Shown one piece after another: positions 15,377-23,455 of a DNA stretch of 64,000 nt. The DNA is from Capsulimonas corticalis. Lineage in GTDB: Bacteria; Armatimonadota; Armatimonadia; Armatimonadales; Capsulimonadaceae. The notes beneath the pieces are model-generated. The model was given only the letters and a program-made list of their open reading frames with translations. It was not told the DNA's origin and made no database searches. The translations under genes were made by a program, and so were the position numbers. Where the stretch lies: assembly GCF_003574315.2 (NCBI RefSeq), contig NZ_AP025739.1:5022001-5086000 (forward strand), written 5' to 3'. The stretch's first letter is position 1. Every line of letters starts with the position of its first letter.

Positions 15377-16510
15377 ATGGCAGCAGTATCTTTCGCCGGT
15401 TCGATCCCCTTGGAACCTTCCAAAAAGACAGTGCTCGGTGAGCGCCTTCTCCACTGGTACGGATTTCATAAGCGTGATTTGCCTTGGCGGCGATCGGAAG
15501 CCGGTTCTTACGGTGTCTGGATCTCCGAGATTATGCTCCAGCAGACGACCGTGGCCGCCGTCATCCCGTTCTATGAGCGCTGGATGACGCGGTTTCCGAC
15601 CTTGAGCGCGCTCGCGGAGGCGCCGGTCGACGACGTCCTGCGGCTGTGGGCGGGCCTGGGCTACTATGCGCGCGCCCGCAACCTGCACCGAACGGCGCAG
15701 ATCGTCACGGAGCGCCATGGCGGCGCGCTGCCGTCCGATCCAAAGGAGATCCTGGCGCTGCCGGGAATCGGGCGCTATACGGCGGGGGCGATCCTATCGA
15801 TTGCTCACAACCAATCGGAGCCGATCCTCGATACGAACGTGATCCGAGTTTTGGCGCGCGTGTATACGGTGACAGGAGATCCTAAAAAGTCCGCGCACAC
15901 ACAGTCCGTACTGTGGGATCTGGCGCGTGAGGTGATTCCCGACGGGCGCGCCTCGGACTTCAATCAAGCGATGATGGAGCTGGGAGCGCTGGTGTGTACG
16001 CCCGCCGCGCCGAGGTGCGAGGGATGCCCGCTGAACGCGATCTGTCAGGCGTACCTGGAAGGCGATCCGGCGCGCTATCCCGAGCTCGATAAAACGCGCA
16101 AATGGAAGGACGATGAAGACGTCTCTATCGCCGTGCAGAACGAGCGCGGACACTTTCTGGTAGTGCAGCGCCCGGCGGACGATCCGCTGTGGGGAGGTCT
16201 CTGGGAGCTGCCGCGCGCGCGCCGCCGCCCGGAGGAGACGCTGGAGCAGTGCGCCGCCCGCGCCGCCTTCGAGGCGGCGGAATTGACCGTTCCCTCTGTG
16301 GAGCAGTTCGGCAATTTGAAACACGTGGTCGGAAACCGGCGGATTACGCTGCATGGGTATCGCGCGCAGGTCGCGCGCGGCGCGCAACTTTCCCAGAACG
16401 GCGCGTGGAAGAAGCTGGAAGATTTTTCGGGGATCGCGATGGCGACCCCTCAGGTGCGACTGGTTACGAAGCTGAAACTGTCGCTGGTTCAGGGCAGTCT
16501 GGAGTTCTGA
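15377..16510 (+). CDS. mutY: Adenine DNA glycosylase MutY
   Basis: A ~377-aa glycosylase that removes A opposite 8-oxoG. The HhH-GPD motif is L-P-G-I-G-R-Y-T-A-G-A-I with the catalytic Asp in I-L-D-T-N-V. The 4Fe-4S loop is C-x6-C-x2-C-x5-C (C-T-P-A-A-P-R-C-E-G-C then N-A-I-C). The C-terminal third is a Nudix-like domain that reads 8-oxoG (V-Q-N-E-R-G-H-F-L-V-V-Q). ATG 15377 was chosen because a perfect -10 lies 6 nt upstream. A mutT-type gene follows 14 nt after the stop, so the GO repair pair is in one operon. Confidence 0.96.
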   Translation: MAAVSFAGSIPLEPSKKTVLGERLLHWYGFHKRDLPWRRSEAGSYGVWISEIMLQQTTVAAVIPFYERWMTRFPTLSALAEAPVDDVLRLWAGLGYYARARNLHRTAQIVTERHGGALPSDPKEILALPGIGRYTAGAILSIAHNQSEPILDTNVIRVLARVYTVTGDPKKSAHTQSVLWDLAREVIPDGRASDFNQAMMELGALVCTPAAPRCEGCPLNAICQAYLEGDPARYPELDKTRKWKDDEDVSIAVQNERGHFLVVQRPADDPLWGGLWELPRARRRPEETLEQCAARAAFEAAELTVPSVEQFGNLKHVVGNRRITLHGYRAQVARGAQLSQNGAWKKLEDFSGIAMATPQVRLVTKLKLSLVQGSLEF

Positions 16511-16524
16511 GAGGTAAGATTACG

Positions 16525-16932
16525 ATGAATATCGCTATCGCCATTATTAAACATCCAAAAGACGACCGTATTTTGATCGCGCAGCGCAAGGCCGACGTTC
16601 ATCTCGCCAATTTCTGGGAGTTTCCCGGCGGCAAATGCCATCCCGGAGAAACGCTCCGACAAGCCGTAAGGCGGGAGACGCGAGAAGAGGTCGGGCTGGA
16701 AATCGACATCCTTGAGGAGTGGAACTCGATCACTCACGACTATCCGGGCCGCACCGTCACGCTCTTTCCATTTCTCTGTCGCGCGCTCTCGGATGACGCG
16801 CGGCCGCTCGGCAACGGCAAGGTCGCCTGGGTGACCGTCGCCGAACTGCCGAACTACGAGTTCCCCGAGGCCAACGCGCCTCTGATCCGGCGGCTCCTGC
16901 GCTCCACCGTGCTCACCGCAGCCGCCGTCTAA
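16525..16932 (+). CDS. mutT: MutT-type Nudix hydrolase
   Basis: A 135-aa Nudix protein starting at ATG 16525 with GAGAGGT upstream. The Nudix box is present (GGKCHPGE then R-R-E-T-R-E-E-V-G-L). F-W-E-F-P-G-G-K is the MutT-like lead-in, and the N-terminus I-A-I-A-I-I-K fits 8-oxo-dGTP diphosphatases. The partner gene mutY supports that substrate: MutT cleans the nucleotide pool, MutY repairs misincorporation. Other Nudix substrates cannot be excluded by sequence alone. Convergent with ftcD. Confidence 0.85.
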   Translation: MNIAIAIIKHPKDDRILIAQRKADVHLANFWEFPGGKCHPGETLRQAVRRETREEVGLEIDILEEWNSITHDYPGRTVTLFPFLCRALSDDARPLGNGKVAWVTVAELPNYEFPEANAPLIRRLLRSTVLTAAAV

Positions 16933-16957
16933 GCCTCAACGTGGCTTCGCGCCAAAC

Positions 16958-16996
16958 AAGACGCCCCCGGCCCCCACAAGGAGCCGGGGGCGTCTT
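16958..16996. terminator. Perfect 14-bp hairpin between mutT and ftcD
   Basis: AAGACGCCCCCGGC (16958-16971) pairs with GCCGGGGGCGTCTT (16983-16996) and overlaps the ftcD stop codon. No U-run on either side. Same style as the hairpins at 525 and 25027. Confidence 0.6.
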
Positions 16997-17864
16997 ACGT
17001 CGGCCAGTTCTCCCATAGGACCTGGCCGGGCTTTATTCTCGTTGCTGCGATCGCATCACGGATGAGACCGTACGCGGAAAAGCCCGGCAGCGCGCCAATC
17101 ACTTCACTCTCCACGGCTTTTGTTCCCAGTTCTTCGGCTCGCCTGGCAATATAAGAAAATAGGGCGTAGAGGGAGACGGACTCCGGGTGAACGACGTTGA
17201 TCGACACCTGGCTCAATCCGCGCGACTCCAGCGCGAGCCCCAGGGCGCGCACGCCCACAAAGCCCGCCGCGCCATCCGCGCGCAGCTCACGCGCGATGGT
17301 CTTCGCCGCTCGGATGTCTGGAGTGCTGAGATTGACGTTATAGGCGATCAATGGCCCGCGCGCGCCGACGACGACCGCGCCGGCCGTGGGGTGGGGCGAT
17401 GACGGCCCGTAATCGGGCGTGATCTCGGAGAATGCGCCGCGCCGCACGTCCGGCAGCGCCCGGCGCCCGGTCGATGCGAACTCATACAGGAAGACCGGAA
17501 GCTGGAGATCTTCGGCGATCTCCGCCCCCAGCTGAGTGGCGAGACGGGCGCATTCCTCCATGGTGATATTTTTGATTGGAACGAACGGCAGCACGTCGAT
17601 CGCGCCAAGCCTGGGGTGGACGCCGTGGTGCTCGGTCAGCGAAATATGCCGAACGGCGGCGCCGGCCGCCGCCTTCGCGGCGGCGGCGACCGGCGCGGGC
17701 GGGCCGACGAACGTGACGACCATCCGATTATGGTCCGTGTCGCTGCTCCAGTCCACAAGGCGCACGCCGGGCGTCGCCGAGACCGCGCCGACAATCGCCT
17801 GAACAACTTCCGGACGGCGGCCTTCGCTGAAGTTTGGGACGCACTGGATGATCGGCTCACTCAT
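16995..17864 (-). CDS. ftcD: Glutamate formimidoyltransferase
   Basis: A 289-aa transferase moving the formimino group of N-formimino-glutamate to tetrahydrofolate, the last step of one histidine degradation route. The N-terminus I-I-Q-C-V-P-N-F-S-E-G-R and the stretch H-H-G-V-H-P-R-L-G-A-I-D-V are family hallmarks; the His residues belong to the active site. Only the transferase domain is present, without the cyclodeaminase part of the mammalian enzyme. ATG 17864 overlaps the stop of the upstream gene (ATGA). No other hut genes lie in the window. Confidence 0.93.
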   Translation of the reverse strand: MSEPIIQCVPNFSEGRRPEVVQAIVGAVSATPGVRLVDWSSDTDHNRMVVTFVGPPAPVAAAAKAAAGAAVRHISLTEHHGVHPRLGAIDVLPFVPIKNITMEECARLATQLGAEIAEDLQLPVFLYEFASTGRRALPDVRRGAFSEITPDYGPSSPHPTAGAVVVGARGPLIAYNVNLSTPDIRAAKTIARELRADGAAGFVGVRALGLALESRGLSQVSINVVHPESVSLYALFSYIARRAEELGTKAVESEVIGALPGFSAYGLIRDAIAATRIKPGQVLWENWPT

Positions 17865-18838
17865 CGGCCGGCCCTCCGCTCCAGCGCGTCCTGCGCCGCG
17901 ATCCGGTACTCCCAAATCTCATCCTCCAATAAGCCTTTCCAACCGTCGTCCGTCCCGTCAATCGCCTCGCCAATACTCTGGAACAAGCTCTCCAGCCCGT
18001 TGGGCAGCTGCGTGATCTTGGGGGCGGCGACGTTTTCCGCAACCTGTGCGGCGTCCTGCATCGAGACTAAAATGGTGTCGAACAATTCGCTGGCGCTGAG
18101 CCATTTCAGATGCGCCTGCGCCACGGAAAGACCGTAGAAGTTCTTGGTCATATTTCGATAACGCCAGATATTGGGGAAACGCGTGAAGGGAATATCGCCG
18201 CGCCAGGAGAACGTTTGGGTGGCTATGACATCAATCCCCAGATCTCGGCAGAGCGGGATCAGCGCGGCTGCGGCGCGCCGATCGACATAGTTGCAGCGCA
18301 CGATGACGAAATCGGGGGCGAACGCTTTGCCGCGAATGGCGTCGGCCAGCGCGTCGTAATCGCCATAGCAGGTGGCGCCGATCGATGTGATGCTTTGCGC
18401 CTGCCGCGCCTCCTGCATCGCCCGCACAGCGCCGTCGAGCGCTTCGCCGTGGTGGACTTCGCGTCGAAAATCGTAAAGGGAGAAGAGGTCCAGCGTCTGT
18501 CTGCCCAGCATCTCGTGTTTGCGCGTGATGGCCCTTAGGATCGCTTCGGCGGCGCCCTCCGCGGTGTCCGGGCAGCGCGCGAGCGCATCGCCGTCGGTCG
18601 TGCTGAGAAGGTAGGGAGGCGTGTTTTCCAAAGGGGCAAGCGCGGCGGCCAGCGAGATCGCTTCGCGCTCGTGGGCCGCATGGAACAGCGTTATCCCGGC
18701 GCCCAGGGCGTCGGAGACGGCGCGGGAGGAAAGTTCGGCGTTCTCGATCTCCGTCGCTGGGTTTGATTGCAGGCGTCGTTCGGAAAAACTGATGGAGGCG
18801 GGAAGAATATTGGTCAGCTGCTGGATTCGGCTCGTCAT
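17861..18838 (-). CDS. Aldo/keto reductase-like protein lacking the catalytic tetrad
   Basis: About 325 aa from ATG 18838. The overall pattern is an aldo/keto-reductase TIM barrel: A-L-G-A-G-I-T-L-F near the front, a long helix with M-Q-E-A-R-Q-A-Q-S-I-T-S-I-G-A, and a late P-N-I-W-R-Y region. The catalytic residues are not where they should be: the usual D-T-A-x-x-Y-G is H-A-A-H-E-R-E, and no clear Lys or His partners are seen. It is probably non-redox or has changed function. It shares an ATGA junction with ftcD, so they form an operon. Function unknown. Confidence 0.6.
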   Translation of the reverse strand: MTSRIQQLTNILPASISFSERRLQSNPATEIENAELSSRAVSDALGAGITLFHAAHEREAISLAAALAPLENTPPYLLSTTDGDALARCPDTAEGAAEAILRAITRKHEMLGRQTLDLFSLYDFRREVHHGEALDGAVRAMQEARQAQSITSIGATCYGDYDALADAIRGKAFAPDFVIVRCNYVDRRAAAALIPLCRDLGIDVIATQTFSWRGDIPFTRFPNIWRYRNMTKNFYGLSVAQAHLKWLSASELFDTILVSMQDAAQVAENVAAPKITQLPNGLESLFQSIGEAIDGTDDGWKGLLEDEIWEYRIAAQDALERRAGR

Positions 18839-18892
18839 GTTGCCTATTGGTTCCACGAAACGGCCTTTAACTCCTGCCGCCGAGGAATCTGC

Positions 18893-18920
18893 TTGACAAA
18901 CCCATCGGAAATCATACAAG
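18893..18920 (+). promoter_or_regulatory. Promoter of the CHAD/Ppx operon
   Basis: TTGACA (18893-18898), 16-nt spacer, TACAAG (18915-18920). Predicted start near 18927, giving a leader of ~23 nt that contains the GGAG before TTG 18950. No Pho-box repeats are seen here. Confidence 0.6.
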
Positions 18921-18949
18921 ATAGTGATCACACGCCTGGAGAAAAACGA

Positions 18950-19432
18950 TTGAAATCACCCTACAATATCACAGCGGACGCGTCGTTCACGCAGTCGGCT
19001 GTCACGGCGCTCAAAACGCAGTTTGACGAGGTGATGAAGAATTTGCCGGGAACGCGCGCCGGCGATGACATCGAGGCGCTGCACGATATGCGCGTGGCGA
19101 CCCGCCGTCTGCGAGCCGCGATGTCGATCTTCGGGCCGGTCTTCCCGGAGAAGCAATTTCGTCCGCTGGAAAAAGAGGTCGCCCGGATCACCGACGCCCT
19201 CGGCGGCGTGCGCGACGCCGACGTGCAGATCGATTTCATGCAGAAGATGAGTGACAGCGTTCCTGAAGCGGAGAAAGTCGGCTTGCAGGCGTTTATGGAG
19301 CATTTGAACGCGCAGCGGGATCGCGATCGCGTGATCATGATCAAAGAACTCAATCGTCTCGAAAAGAGCAAGTTCTCCCGGGACTTCGAAGCGATGCTCG
19401 ATCAATTGCAGGAGGATGCGGACCATGGCTAA
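18950..19432 (+). CDS. CHAD domain, N-terminal half, as separate protein
   Basis: A 160-aa all-helical protein. Start TTG 18950 (GGAG 18938-18941); upstream in-frame codons precede the promoter. It carries the first CHAD signature, HDMRVATRRLR (45-55), and L-G-G-V-R-D-A-D-V (84-92). CHAD domains are normally ~280 residues made of two such four-helix halves and bind polyphosphate through these His/Arg/Lys residues. This protein ends after one half. The following gene encodes the other half and starts within its last codons (8-bp overlap with AGGAGG upstream). A split domain acting as a heterodimer is the simplest reading. Confidence 0.85.
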   Translation: MKSPYNITADASFTQSAVTALKTQFDEVMKNLPGTRAGDDIEALHDMRVATRRLRAAMSIFGPVFPEKQFRPLEKEVARITDALGGVRDADVQIDFMQKMSDSVPEAEKVGLQAFMEHLNAQRDRDRVIMIKELNRLEKSKFSRDFEAMLDQLQEDADHG

Positions 19433-19943
19433 AGCTCTGCCGATTTACGCGGTCAACGCGAGCGGCGCACTGGCCGAGAACGCGCCGCTGATCGTCCACA
19501 CGCGTCTGGAGGAAGTCTATCGATTTGCGCGCTACGCGCACGATGTCGAGCGCGTGGAGGAACTGCACAACATGCGGATCGCCGCCAAGCGTCTGCGCTA
19601 CACCATGGAAATCTTCGCCCCCTGTTTCCCCGACGCCGAGTTTACTAAGATCTACAATCAAGTCAAATCGGTCCAGGAGCGGATCGGCGACATTCACGAC
19701 TCGGATGTTCGTATTCCGCTATTGACTGCTTTCCGTGACGAGGCCGCGAAGGATCGTCCGGAATACAAGATCGGGCTCGACAATCTGATTGCCGTGGAAA
19801 CGGCGAAGCGCGAAGCCAACTATTTGGATTTCGTCCGTTACTGGGAGAAGCTGCAAAAACAGGGCTTCAAGCGGCAGTTTTTGCAGCTGCTGGTCCCGAC
19901 GGGCGGGAATGAACGAAAGGAAGACGCAGAAATTGCCAACTAA
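19425..19943 (+). CDS. CHAD domain, C-terminal half, as separate protein
   Basis: A 172-aa protein starting at ATG 19425, 9 nt after an AGGAGG. It begins with a short linker and contains the second-half CHAD signature HNMRIAAKRLRY (48-59), then Q-E-R-I-G-D-I-H-D-S-D-V (84-95). It therefore complements the preceding gene rather than duplicating it. The good ribosome-binding site argues against a sequencing frameshift in a single gene. Predicted role is polyphosphate binding together with the N-half. The 3' end overlaps the next gene by 35 bp. Confidence 0.85.
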   Translation: MAKALPIYAVNASGALAENAPLIVHTRLEEVYRFARYAHDVERVEELHNMRIAAKRLRYTMEIFAPCFPDAEFTKIYNQVKSVQERIGDIHDSDVRIPLLTAFRDEAAKDRPEYKIGLDNLIAVETAKREANYLDFVRYWEKLQKQGFKRQFLQLLVPTGGNERKEDAEIAN

Positions 19944-20775
19944 CAACACGCCGGCGCGACGCGTCAAAAAGACGGCGGATCAGGCCGCCATGGACCAGGA
20001 GATCGTCAAAGCAGTCGTCGAGGACGCCATCATGGGGATCGCCGCGGATGTCGCGGCTATCACTTCCTCGGACGCGGCTGCCGGATCGGAGCTTTTGATC
20101 GCCGAAACGCCGGAAGAAGAGGCGATCTTCGATATCGCCCGCGTGCCGTATCTTGGCCCATCCCGTCTCACCGCGCTGGCGGCGGCGGGAATCACAACGA
20201 TTGACGATCTGCACAACGCTCCCGTCGAGACCATTGCGGCCATCAAAGGCGTCGGACTCAAACAAGCGGCGTATATCAAGAACTGGGTCGGCGAGCAGCT
20301 GGGCGCCGCGAGCGCCGCCGAAACGGTCTCGCTCGTCGTGGAAATCACGGACGACCTGCCGCCCGCGCCTCCCGTCTTGGATTCTCTGCCGCCGAGCGCG
20401 CCGGAAGATCTCCATGCCAACGACTCGACGCCGTTCGATCTTGTGACCTCCACCGCCAACGAGACCGCCCAGGACGATATGGAGGCGATCGACGCGCTCA
20501 TCAACCGCTTGAAAGAAAGCGTGCCGAAGAAGCTGCGTGAGAAGTCCCTGAAGCGACAGATCGATAAGATCGTCGCGGTAATTTCGGCGGTCCCGGAAGA
20601 GCGCGATCATTTGAGCACGTATGGCAAAAAGAAGACCGCGCGGACTTTGGACCAGATCGTCAAGTTCCTTTCGTCCGCGGTCAAAGAAGAATTGCCGTCG
20701 AAAAAGAAACAAACCGAGTTCAGCGAAGAGCTCAAAGAGCTGCGCAAGCGGCTGGAAAAAGCGCTGGACGATTAA
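19909..20775 (+). CDS. Helix-hairpin-helix protein of CHAD operon
   Basis: About 288 aa from ATG 19909 inside the previous gene. Three parts: a polar Ala-rich N-terminus (1-70); a helix-hairpin-helix segment (~78-130, V-P-Y-L-G-P-S-R-L-T-A-L, then I-K-G-V-G-L-K-Q-A-A-Y-I), the type that binds DNA backbone or mediates protein contacts; a Pro-rich spacer; and a Lys/Glu-rich helical C-terminus (~205-288) that looks coiled. No catalytic motif. Its place between split-CHAD and phosphatase genes suggests an adaptor, possibly linking polyphosphate and nucleoid. That role is inference. Confidence 0.6.
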   Translation: MNERKTQKLPTNNTPARRVKKTADQAAMDQEIVKAVVEDAIMGIAADVAAITSSDAAAGSELLIAETPEEEAIFDIARVPYLGPSRLTALAAAGITTIDDLHNAPVETIAAIKGVGLKQAAYIKNWVGEQLGAASAAETVSLVVEITDDLPPAPPVLDSLPPSAPEDLHANDSTPFDLVTSTANETAQDDMEAIDALINRLKESVPKKLREKSLKRQIDKIVAVISAVPEERDHLSTYGKKKTARTLDQIVKFLSSAVKEELPSKKKQTEFSEELKELRKRLEKALDD

Positions 20776-20788
20776 GGCGGCAAGAACG

Positions 20789-21427
20789 TTGCGGATCGGT
20801 GTACTGAGCGATATCCATGGCGACCTCGCCGCGCTGTCGCGTGTGTGGGCGCAACTGGCGCGTGAGGGGCTGACAACGGGAATTGTGCTGAACGCCGGCG
20901 ACAATGTCGGATACGGCAAGTCGCCGGAAAAGTGCGTGCAATTTCTCCGGGATCATCCCAATATCGTCAATGTGCGCGGGAATTACGACAAGCACGTCGC
21001 CCTCTTCCCCGAGCGGCGTGAGAAGTATCAAAAGAAGTGGGGGCGCTTGCGGCCCGACAAGTACGCGACGCTTCGCGACAGCAGCGCGGCGATCTCGGAT
21101 CCGTCACGGGCATGGCTCGCCGCGCTTCCGGACTTCGAGATCGTCGACGCCGGCGTCGCCCAGATCTTCCTGACGCACTATTCGCCGGGTTCCAAAGAAG
21201 GGCTGGGGGATTGGACGCCGGAGTCGCGGCTGGCGGAACTGGCGCGCAATACGGAGGCGCGGATCGTGGTCTCCGGCCACACGCACTCCGCGTTCGCGGG
21301 GTATGGCGGCGGCACGCTGTTTCTCAATCCCGGGACCGTCGGCCGCAACTGGAACAAACGCGCCGAGTACGCGATTTTGACGCTGGACGACAACTTGAGC
21401 ACGCGGGTGGAGCTAAAAAGCATATGA
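20789..21427 (+). CDS. Calcineurin-like metallophosphoesterase
   Basis: A 212-aa phosphoesterase starting at TTG 20789 (M-R-I-G-V-L-S-D-I-H-G-D). Metal-binding blocks in order: SDIHGD (7-12), L-N-A-G-D-N-V-G-Y-G, V-R-G-N-Y-D-K-H, L-T-H-Y-S-P and V-S-G-H-T-H. GNYD stands where many relatives have GNHD or GNHE. The size fits the YfcE/PP-type single-domain family, acting on phosphodiesters or phosphomonoesters. It sits 13 nt after the HhH gene and overlaps ppx by ATGA, hence the same operon. Exact substrate unknown. Confidence 0.82.
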   Translation: MRIGVLSDIHGDLAALSRVWAQLAREGLTTGIVLNAGDNVGYGKSPEKCVQFLRDHPNIVNVRGNYDKHVALFPERREKYQKKWGRLRPDKYATLRDSSAAISDPSRAWLAALPDFEIVDAGVAQIFLTHYSPGSKEGLGDWTPESRLAELARNTEARIVVSGHTHSAFAGYGGGTLFLNPGTVGRNWNKRAEYAILTLDDNLSTRVELKSI

Positions 21428-22350
21428 GCACACGAATCGCAGCAATCGATGTCGGCACGAACTCCACGAAAGCAACCCTCGCCGACGCCGATCAGGGCAA
21501 AATCACCATCGTTCGTGAAGACTCGGAAGTGACGCGCCTTGGCGAGGGCGTGGACGCCTCCAAAACGCTGAAGCAAATCGCCATGGACCGCACGCTCGCC
21601 GCCATTCAGCGCTTCGCCGACGCCGCGCGCGCCGATGGCGCGACGCGTATTGTTGCGGCCGGCACAAGCGCCATGCGGGATGCGTCCAATGGCCCCGAGT
21701 TTATCGACCGCATTCATCGCGATGCCGGGGTCTCGATTGAGATCATTACTGGCGATCGTGAGGCGGAGCTTGCTTATGCGGCGATCCGGTCCGACGACAG
21801 CCTGGGGCTTGCCGCGGACCTGGCTCTTCTTGTCTTTGATATCGGCGGCGGCAGCAGTGAATTCATTGTGGGCGAGGGGAACTCAGTACGCGCCCATCGT
21901 AGTTTGAATATTGGAGCCGTCCGGCTGACGGAGCGTTTTTTGCACGGCGATCCCCCCACTGCCTCCGAGCTGGAGGAAGCGGCGAGCTATACGCGGGAGA
22001 TGCTGGAGCAGTTCGAGCTTGCGCCGCACCCGAAGGCGATCGCCGGCATCGGCGGCACGGCGATCAACGTCGCCGCCGTCGCGGCGCATGCGGCGGGCGC
22101 GGGCGACGCCGAGATTCACGGCCGTTCCGTCACGCTGGCGGATGTCAATGATGTGCTGGGTCTCTTCATAAGCCGTACTACCGAGGAGCGCAAACGCGTT
22201 CCAGGACTGGAAAGCGCGCGCGCCGATGTGATTATTGGCGGTGTTTTGATCCTCCAGCATTTGCTGCAGCGAGCGGGCGTTGACCGTTTTGTGGTGAGCA
22301 AGCGCGGCCTGCGCTACGGATTGATTGCGGAAGCCGCGCGCGAGCGGTGA
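21424..22350 (+). CDS. ppx: Ppx/GppA exopolyphosphatase family protein
   Basis: A 308-aa member of the ASKHA fold. Phosphate 1 loop A-I-D-V-G-T-N-S-T-K (7-16), phosphate 2 region F-D-I-G-G-G-S-S-E-F. It lacks the C-terminal HD-type extension of E. coli Ppx/GppA, like the short Ppx of many bacteria. It hydrolyses polyphosphate ends or pppGpp; the CHAD neighbours favour polyphosphate. Last gene of the five-gene operon, its ATG overlapping the phosphoesterase stop. Possibly the sigma factor downstream is also reached by read-through. Confidence 0.9.
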   Translation: MSTRIAAIDVGTNSTKATLADADQGKITIVREDSEVTRLGEGVDASKTLKQIAMDRTLAAIQRFADAARADGATRIVAAGTSAMRDASNGPEFIDRIHRDAGVSIEIITGDREAELAYAAIRSDDSLGLAADLALLVFDIGGGSSEFIVGEGNSVRAHRSLNIGAVRLTERFLHGDPPTASELEEAASYTREMLEQFELAPHPKAIAGIGGTAINVAAVAAHAAGAGDAEIHGRSVTLADVNDVLGLFISRTTEERKRVPGLESARADVIIGGVLILQHLLQRAGVDRFVVSKRGLRYGLIAEAARER

Positions 22351-22391
22351 CTGAGGAGGATTTTTGACGAGCGGCGCCTAAATGATAGGCT

Positions 22392-22411
22392 GGTGTTTCT
22401 GTGTAAACACC
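22392..22411 (+). promoter_or_regulatory. Inverted repeat in sigma factor promoter region
   Basis: GGTGTTT (22392-22398) and AAACACC (22405-22411) form a 7-bp perfect inverted repeat around 6 nt. GGGATA follows at 22417, and GTTTCT (22395) plus GGGATA loosely resemble a SigB-type GTTT...GGGTAT promoter, though the 16-nt spacer is long. Operator or stress-promoter role is unproven. Confidence 0.35.
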
Positions 22412-22431
22412 TATAAGGGATAGTTTTTTTG

Positions 22432-23352
22432 ATGCAAGACCAAGATAGGGTTGATGTGACGAACGATACGCATTTGACCGATCGTCCTGCCGATACGAAT
22501 ACCGACGACGCTCCGCGCGCTGCGGATCGGGTTCCCCCGCGAATGGGGGAGATGACGCTGCAGACGCTATCGTTCCGTTACGCCCAGACACGAGACGAGG
22601 CGGCGCGCGAGACGCTGATCATGCATCACCAGAAGCTGGTGCATTATGTCGCCTCGCGTTTCATCGGCAGCGGCGAGACGCTCGAAGATTTGGTGCAGGT
22701 CGGCAATATCGGCCTGATCAATGCGCTGGACCGGTTCGACCCCTCCAAAGACGTCAAGTTTTCCACCTACGCCATGCCGACTATCGTCGGCGAAATCAAA
22801 CGCCACTTCCGGGATAAGACCTGGCAGGTCAAAGTGCCGCGCTGGCTCCAGGAGCTCTCGCTGAACGTGCGCAAGGCGCAGCAGCATCTCGTCGTGCGCC
22901 TGGGCCGCCCGCCCACGGTCAGCGAGATCGCCCAGGAAGTCGGCGCGACCGAGGACCGAACGCTGGAGGCGCTGGAGATCTGCCAGGTCGCGAGCACCAT
23001 CTCGCTGGACACCCGCCTGGACGCCCACGCCGGCGGCGACAGCGCGACCCTGATGGACATCGTCGGCCGCTGGGACGGCGGCCTCAGCGATATCGACACC
23101 TACTCCGACCTCCGCCACGCCCTGGAGTGCTTAGATCCGCGCGAACGCCAGGTTATCGAACTGCGCTTCTTCGAAGACCTTTCCCAGGTCAAGATCGCGC
23201 GCGAGCTGAACATCTCCCAAATGCACGTCTCGCGCCTCCAGCAGCGCGCCCTGGAGCGCCTGCGCTACATCCTGGCCGACGAAACCAAGCGTCCCAGCCG
23301 CCTGCGCCGCAAAGCCGCCGCCCGTTCGGAGCAGCCTCCGCTGCTGAATTAG
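22432..23352 (+). CDS. SigB/SigF-type RNA polymerase sigma factor
   Basis: About 306 aa from ATG 22432. A ~45-residue polar N-terminus replaces region 1. Region 2 (E-D-L-V-Q-V-G-N-I-G-L-I-N-A-L-D-R-F-D and F-S-T-Y-A-M-P-T-I-V-G-E-I-K-R-H) and K-V-P-R-W-L-Q-E-L are typical of the SigB/F/G group (alternative stress or development sigma factors). Region 3 (P-P-T-V-S-E-I-A) and region 4 (R-E-R-Q-V-I-E-L-R-F-F-E-D-L-S-Q) are complete. No anti-sigma or anti-anti-sigma gene is adjacent. The C-terminus adds a short basic tail. Confidence 0.92.
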   Translation: MQDQDRVDVTNDTHLTDRPADTNTDDAPRAADRVPPRMGEMTLQTLSFRYAQTRDEAARETLIMHHQKLVHYVASRFIGSGETLEDLVQVGNIGLINALDRFDPSKDVKFSTYAMPTIVGEIKRHFRDKTWQVKVPRWLQELSLNVRKAQQHLVVRLGRPPTVSEIAQEVGATEDRTLEALEICQVASTISLDTRLDAHAGGDSATLMDIVGRWDGGLSDIDTYSDLRHALECLDPRERQVIELRFFEDLSQVKIARELNISQMHVSRLQQRALERLRYILADETKRPSRLRRKAAARSEQPPLLN

Positions 23353-23455
23353 GCGACGATCTTTGTGAACGTCGCAATCTTTCGCCGGCCATTCTTGATT
23401 TTTGAAGACAATCTTTGGTCGCGCCAATCTTCATAATCTTAACGAAAGCAGAAGA

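Noticed and set aside
18950-19943. Frameshift error in a single CHAD gene
   Set aside because: Not preferred, because the second gene has AGGAGG at a good distance and starts at a domain boundary; but resequencing would be decisive.
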